Assembly: GCA_964646495.1 (NCBI GenBank)
Contig: CAZYEO010000018.1
Span: 1-25,375 of the forward strand
DNA from: HGM05232 sp964646495
GTDB taxonomy: Bacteria > Bacteroidota > Bacteroidia > Bacteroidales > Muribaculaceae
Length of the DNA: 25,375 bases
Reading direction: 5' to 3'
Below, in pieces: positions 22,374 to 25,375 of this stretch. The notes beneath the pieces were generated by a model. The model was given only the letters and a program-made list of their open reading frames with translations, was not told the origin of the DNA and did no database searches. How positions within the stretch are numbered: the first letter of the stretch is position 1; every line of letters begins with the position of its first letter. The position numbers were made by a program, and so were the translations under genes.

Positions 22374-24158
22374 TTATACTATTTCCATTTTTTTCATTAG
22401 GAAATAAGCATTCATATTTTGTGCTATTCCGGGATTTATCTTATATGAAAATGTAAGATTATCACCCACTATATCTGCTTCAAAACGATAATTACTAACG
22501 TTTTCCGGAAATTCATCCGACAATTTCCCAAGCATCAAATCATGTGTGGCTATTATCCCGGTCACTTGCATTGCTATCAATTTGCGCACCAATGCCAACG
22601 ATCCTTTTTGTTTATCCACGGAGTTTGTACCCTTGAGTATTTCATCCAGTATCACAAACATTCGTTCTCCCTCCTTAGCTCTTTCTATAATAGATTTAAG
22701 TCGTGACAACTCTGCGAAGAAATATGATTCATTATCGTGCAATGAATCTGTAGTGCGCAAGCCGGTATAAAGCGATACAGGCGTAAATATCATTTTGCTT
22801 GCAAATACAGGAGCTCCAATGAGTGCTAAAATATAGTTCACTCCCACAGTGCGCAAATATGTACTTTTACCTGCCATGTTTGCCCCGGTCACAACAAAGA
22901 AAGTTGATTCTCGCATCGGCGCAATCATATTGGTTACACATCGTGAAACAGGGATAAGCGGATGCCCAAACCCATCACCCGAAATCACAACCTTTCTATC
23001 ATTATCAAGAATGGGAAATATATAATTTTCATTATTAAACGCAAAAGTAGCCAATGCACATAGTGCATCAAATTCCACAAGAGCATCATACCATAGCGGC
23101 ATTTCTTCGGCATAATGCTCCATCCATTTTTGAGCATTACTTAGTTGGCGTATATCCCACATCATAAACCCATCAAGAATTACCATCCCTATCGCATTGT
23201 AGCGTTGATCCATATTTTGAAGAATAGTTGAAAGTCGTGATGCAGCTATCGATGCTTTAATGTCGGAACGCGACAATTTATCCTGCAATTCACACAAATA
23301 AGGTGATTCATATTTTTTCTGCTCAATCATCGCTATTAGCCAATGATACACCGATAATGTCCCCACTACAGATGCAAGTCGTTGATGAAGGATTCCAGTC
23401 CTCTTGCTCCCTGACAATGAAATCAACAACCCAATAGTAAATAGATACCCTATCCATAATGCCGAAATCAATCCCAAAACAGCACATATAATTGTAACTC
23501 CCATTATATAGGGGAACACCATCGAAATATAACGTTTCCAACGAGGGGGATTAAAATCGGGAATATTCATAAGCACCTCTGCCGATGAATTTTTTATTTC
23601 ATTTTTCACACTCATCCCATAAGCTCGAAATTCGGTGCGCAAATCATCATAATTCGATAATTCCTTCACAGCATTTTGTCTTTCTTCTATGCTGCACCTT
23701 ATATTTTCAGGACGCGCCAACCAATCTGCCAGAATATCCGCACCTCCCGGCATTGCCGTGGTGTCAAGCAATGAGAATAGCGACGACTTACCAAAAATAT
23801 CAAGATCGTGAGTGTATTGATGTCTCGTATCGGCATATTTCTCGCCACCATCACACCCTCCCAAATCAAGATTAATGCGCCTTAAATTGTCATCAGCCAC
23901 ATCCTTGCGAGATTCAGCAATCGTTCTTCTCACAAAAAGTTTCTCATGAAACTTCACAAGAGCAAGAAATCCGATGATAGCAACCACAATCGCACCTATC
24001 ACCACTCCTACATTGCCCCATGCACACCATACACATAATCCACATGCCACTATTACACCAAAACGCAACCACGACACCGTTGCAATCCTACGGCTAAGCA
24101 CCCTAACCTCTTCCGATGCCACATTGCCCACACTCTGATAATACTCAACATTCTTCAT
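22374..24158 (-). CDS. MutS-like ATPase with N-terminal membrane helices
   Basis: A 594-residue protein with a normal MutS ATPase domain: Walker A TGANMAGKST (424-433), the RTTDSLHDNESYFFAELSRLKSI stretch, Walker B FVILDEILKGTN (501-512) and ATHD with H539. It lacks the N-terminal mismatch-recognition domain and connector of MutS. Instead it has hydrophobic segments at about 32-69 (two helices) and 212-250 (two helices), with a MutS core-like helical region between and after. It belongs to the MutS-related proteins seen in Bacteroidetes, whose function is unknown. The membrane segments argue against ordinary mismatch repair. Transcribed alone, convergent with ispG. Confidence 0.85.
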   Translation of the reverse strand: MKNVEYYQSVGNVASEEVRVLSRRIATVSWLRFGVIVACGLCVWCAWGNVGVVIGAIVVAIIGFLALVKFHEKLFVRRTIAESRKDVADDNLRRINLDLGGCDGGEKYADTRHQYTHDLDIFGKSSLFSLLDTTAMPGGADILADWLARPENIRCSIEERQNAVKELSNYDDLRTEFRAYGMSVKNEIKNSSAEVLMNIPDFNPPRWKRYISMVFPYIMGVTIICAVLGLISALWIGYLFTIGLLISLSGSKRTGILHQRLASVVGTLSVYHWLIAMIEQKKYESPYLCELQDKLSRSDIKASIAASRLSTILQNMDQRYNAIGMVILDGFMMWDIRQLSNAQKWMEHYAEEMPLWYDALVEFDALCALATFAFNNENYIFPILDNDRKVVISGDGFGHPLIPVSRCVTNMIAPMRESTFFVVTGANMAGKSTYLRTVGVNYILALIGAPVFASKMIFTPVSLYTGLRTTDSLHDNESYFFAELSRLKSIIERAKEGERMFVILDEILKGTNSVDKQKGSLALVRKLIAMQVTGIIATHDLMLGKLSDEFPENVSNYRFEADIVGDNLTFSYKINPGIAQNMNAYFLMKKMEIV

Positions 24159-24162
24159 GATT

Positions 24163-24170
24163 CAAAGATA
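24163..24170 (-). promoter_or_regulatory. -7 promoter box of the MutS-like gene
   Basis: Minus-strand TATCTTTG matches TAnnTTTG only 4 bp before the ATG at 24158. Transcription would start at or within the start codon, so the mRNA would be leaderless, or the true start is further inside. No -33 TTTG at 19-20 nt. Confidence 0.4.
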
Positions 24171-24374
24171 TATTATTATAGCAACAACCTACACTCTCAT
24201 TATATTTTCTTATCAATACAACATCTAAATTCACACAAAATCACACCTTGTCACTATTAATATCAAAGTTATAATCAATATAATTAAGATAGCTTTATTT
24301 ATATACTAATTCAAATACCTTCCATGTTTTGTGGTGAAATTTCCATTTTCGAGGAGGAAAATTTGCTTGAGGGC

Positions 24375-24405
24375 ATTGTTTTTCGTTAGAATATCACTAC
24401 CTTGC
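24375..24405 (+). promoter_or_regulatory. Weak promoter candidate of the RHS-toxin gene
   Basis: ATTG (24375-24378), 19 nt, TACCTTGC (24398-24405): right spacing but one and two mismatches to the consensus. The remaining AT-rich gap 24171-24374 holds nothing I can identify. Confidence 0.25.
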
Positions 24406-24425
24406 AGGGCAAACACTCCAATAGC

Positions 24426-25229
24426 ATGAAAAATCATCCCCACATAATCCTCAACTTCGGAGCGCGCATGCTCGACTCCGCAACCCCAACTTGGACTACC
24501 CCCGACCCATTGGCAGAGAAATACCCCTCCATCTCCCCCTACGCCCATTGCGCCGGAAATCCCGTGAGATTCATTGACCCGGACGGCAGAGATTATAATG
24601 TTGTTGTAAACCAAGAGGATAACACCGTTACTGTTCAGGCAACGTATTATGCATGTACTCAAGACTTTGCATCTGCAAAACAAGCTGTAAGTTACTGGAA
24701 CAACCAAAGTAATAATTTTACATATGAAACAAAAGAGGGTAATTATAAGGTTCAAATTTTATTAACGGTTGTAGAAGTGGAAACTAATAATTCAATGAGT
24801 GCGGGACAAATACGAGGAGAAGTTAATAAGGCATTTTCTAATGACAAATCTGGGGGAGCAAATGTATATAGTGTTATTCCAGATGCAAAACTTGATGCAA
24901 ATAAGAATGGGACAACAAGCGGTGGAAATTTTGTACAGGTAAAAGATTCTAGAAAAGCAACAGATACAGGAGCACATGAAGTTGGACATACTCTTGGATT
25001 AACTCATGTTTCTAATGGACTAATGACCCCTTCTTCTACTGACCCAAATCGTAATGGGACACTCGATAATTCAGGATTGAAAGATATGTTTAGTTATCCA
25101 TTACGAGGTAGAGTAAATTCAGAAGGTGGTAATAACGCAGGTAAGGGAGCTGTTAAATACTTTTCCCCATTCCGAGATTATGACCCTCAATATCCACCAT
25201 TAAGTCCTAAAGGTAAGGTTACGAGATAA
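24426..25229 (+). CDS. Orphan RHS core tip with metzincin-type metalloprotease domain (putative toxin)
   Basis: A 267-residue protein in two parts. Residues 11-55 are the end of an RHS-repeat core (FGARMLDSATPTWTTPDPLA onward, then SPYAHCAGNPVRFIDPDGRD), where the polymorphic C-terminal domain of RHS toxins begins. Residues about 56-267 form a zinc protease: H184-E185-V-G-H188-T-L-G-L-T-H194 is the metzincin motif HExxHxxGxxH, followed by GLM (198-200) as Met-turn. The tail is rich in G, N and P. The sequence changes from GC-rich core to AT-rich tip at about 24595. There are no YD repeats, signal peptide or secretion domain, so the gene is a detached tip or the remnant of a larger rhs gene. 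ATG 24426 chosen; TTG 24402 is in frame. Toxin role is inferred from RHS tips; target unknown. Confidence 0.75.
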   Translation: MKNHPHIILNFGARMLDSATPTWTTPDPLAEKYPSISPYAHCAGNPVRFIDPDGRDYNVVVNQEDNTVTVQATYYACTQDFASAKQAVSYWNNQSNNFTYETKEGNYKVQILLTVVEVETNNSMSAGQIRGEVNKAFSNDKSGGANVYSVIPDAKLDANKNGTTSGGNFVQVKDSRKATDTGAHEVGHTLGLTHVSNGLMTPSSTDPNRNGTLDNSGLKDMFSYPLRGRVNSEGGNNAGKGAVKYFSPFRDYDPQYPPLSPKGKVTR

Positions 25230-25243
25230 TAAAATACATACTT

Positions 25244-25375
25244 ATGAAAAGATATATTATATATGTTGTGATTTTTGTCCCCCTATTGATATCGTGTGTT
25301 TCACAAAAAGTAACTCTTCTCAACGATAGACCGAAATATGTTTCTCAATTTGGATACAAAAACTTATACATAGTA
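25244..25375 (+). CDS. Lipoprotein, 5' end only; candidate immunity protein
   Basis: Starts 14 bp after the RHS-toxin stop and runs 44 codons to the window edge without a stop. The N-terminus MKRYIIYVVIFVPLLISCVS is a lipoprotein signal with lipobox L-I-S-C18, so it should be lipid-anchored in the envelope. The mature part begins SQKVTLLNDRPKYVSQFGYK and matches no family I recognise. Immunity genes usually follow RHS toxin tips directly, and a periplasm-facing lipoprotein would suit a protease acting there. This role is a guess from position. Confidence 0.6.
   Translation, partial: MKRYIIYVVIFVPLLISCVSQKVTLLNDRPKYVSQFGYKNLYIV

Noticed and set aside
24306..24755. 149-residue open frame on the minus strand opposite the RHS tip
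   Set aside because: It is low-complexity, cysteine- and glycine-rich in a way typical of the complement of a real gene, and it lies opposite the conserved RHS core.
1..25375. CRISPR array or tandem repeat array
   Set aside because: No regularly spaced direct repeats were seen anywhere; the only paired repeats are those of the element at 9516-9754 and simple hairpins.

Overview
The window looks like a chromosomal segment of a Bacteroidales bacterium, possibly a gut lineage such as Muribaculaceae; the family is an inference. Four lines of evidence support the order. Several genes carry upstream boxes of the Bacteroidetes type (TTTG, 19-20 nt, TAnnTTTG). There is a C-terminal type IX secretion (T9SS) sorting tail at 7019-9460. 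IspG is the long form. Genes generally lack a clear Shine-Dalgarno sequence. Most of the window is core metabolism in short operons.

Layout from left to right. A tRNA-Lys with its own promoter and terminator is followed by a leftward operon FKBP isomerase - GNAT - DUF2007 (365-1762). An orphan phage portal gene (1950-3416) collides tail to tail with a TPR lipoprotein-like/secreted gene (3394-4236). Then come pyrH-frr (4379-5682), a CBS-fused sugar nucleotidyltransferase (5795-6844) and a large T9SS-exported phosphodiester glycosidase (7019-9460) ending in a strong terminator. A 218 bp transposon-like element with 17 bp terminal inverted repeats and 10 bp target duplications (9526-9743) follows. 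Next is a two-gene phage lysis cassette, holin plus M15 endolysin (9797-10611), tail to tail with the leftward operon obgE-pgeF-M16 peptidase (13771 to 10616). A second leftward operon is phoH-purC-menG (16644 to 13911). A membrane-anchored TPR protein (16836-17519) is divergent from a rightward run rpoN - PAP2-like membrane protein - purE - ispG (17842-22307). A leftward membrane-spanning MutS-like ATPase (22374-24158) is divergent from an orphan RHS tip carrying a metzincin-type metalloprotease domain (24426-25229). That tip is followed 14 bp later by the start of a lipoprotein cut by the window edge.

The accessory content is the most interesting part. There are two separate phage-derived islands, one portal gene and one lysis pair, each jammed against the 3' end of a host gene. 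There is also an RHS-type toxin module with a candidate lipoprotein immunity partner. The toxin could be a previously uncharacterised protease effector. Nothing here proves function; all assignments rest on motifs read by eye.
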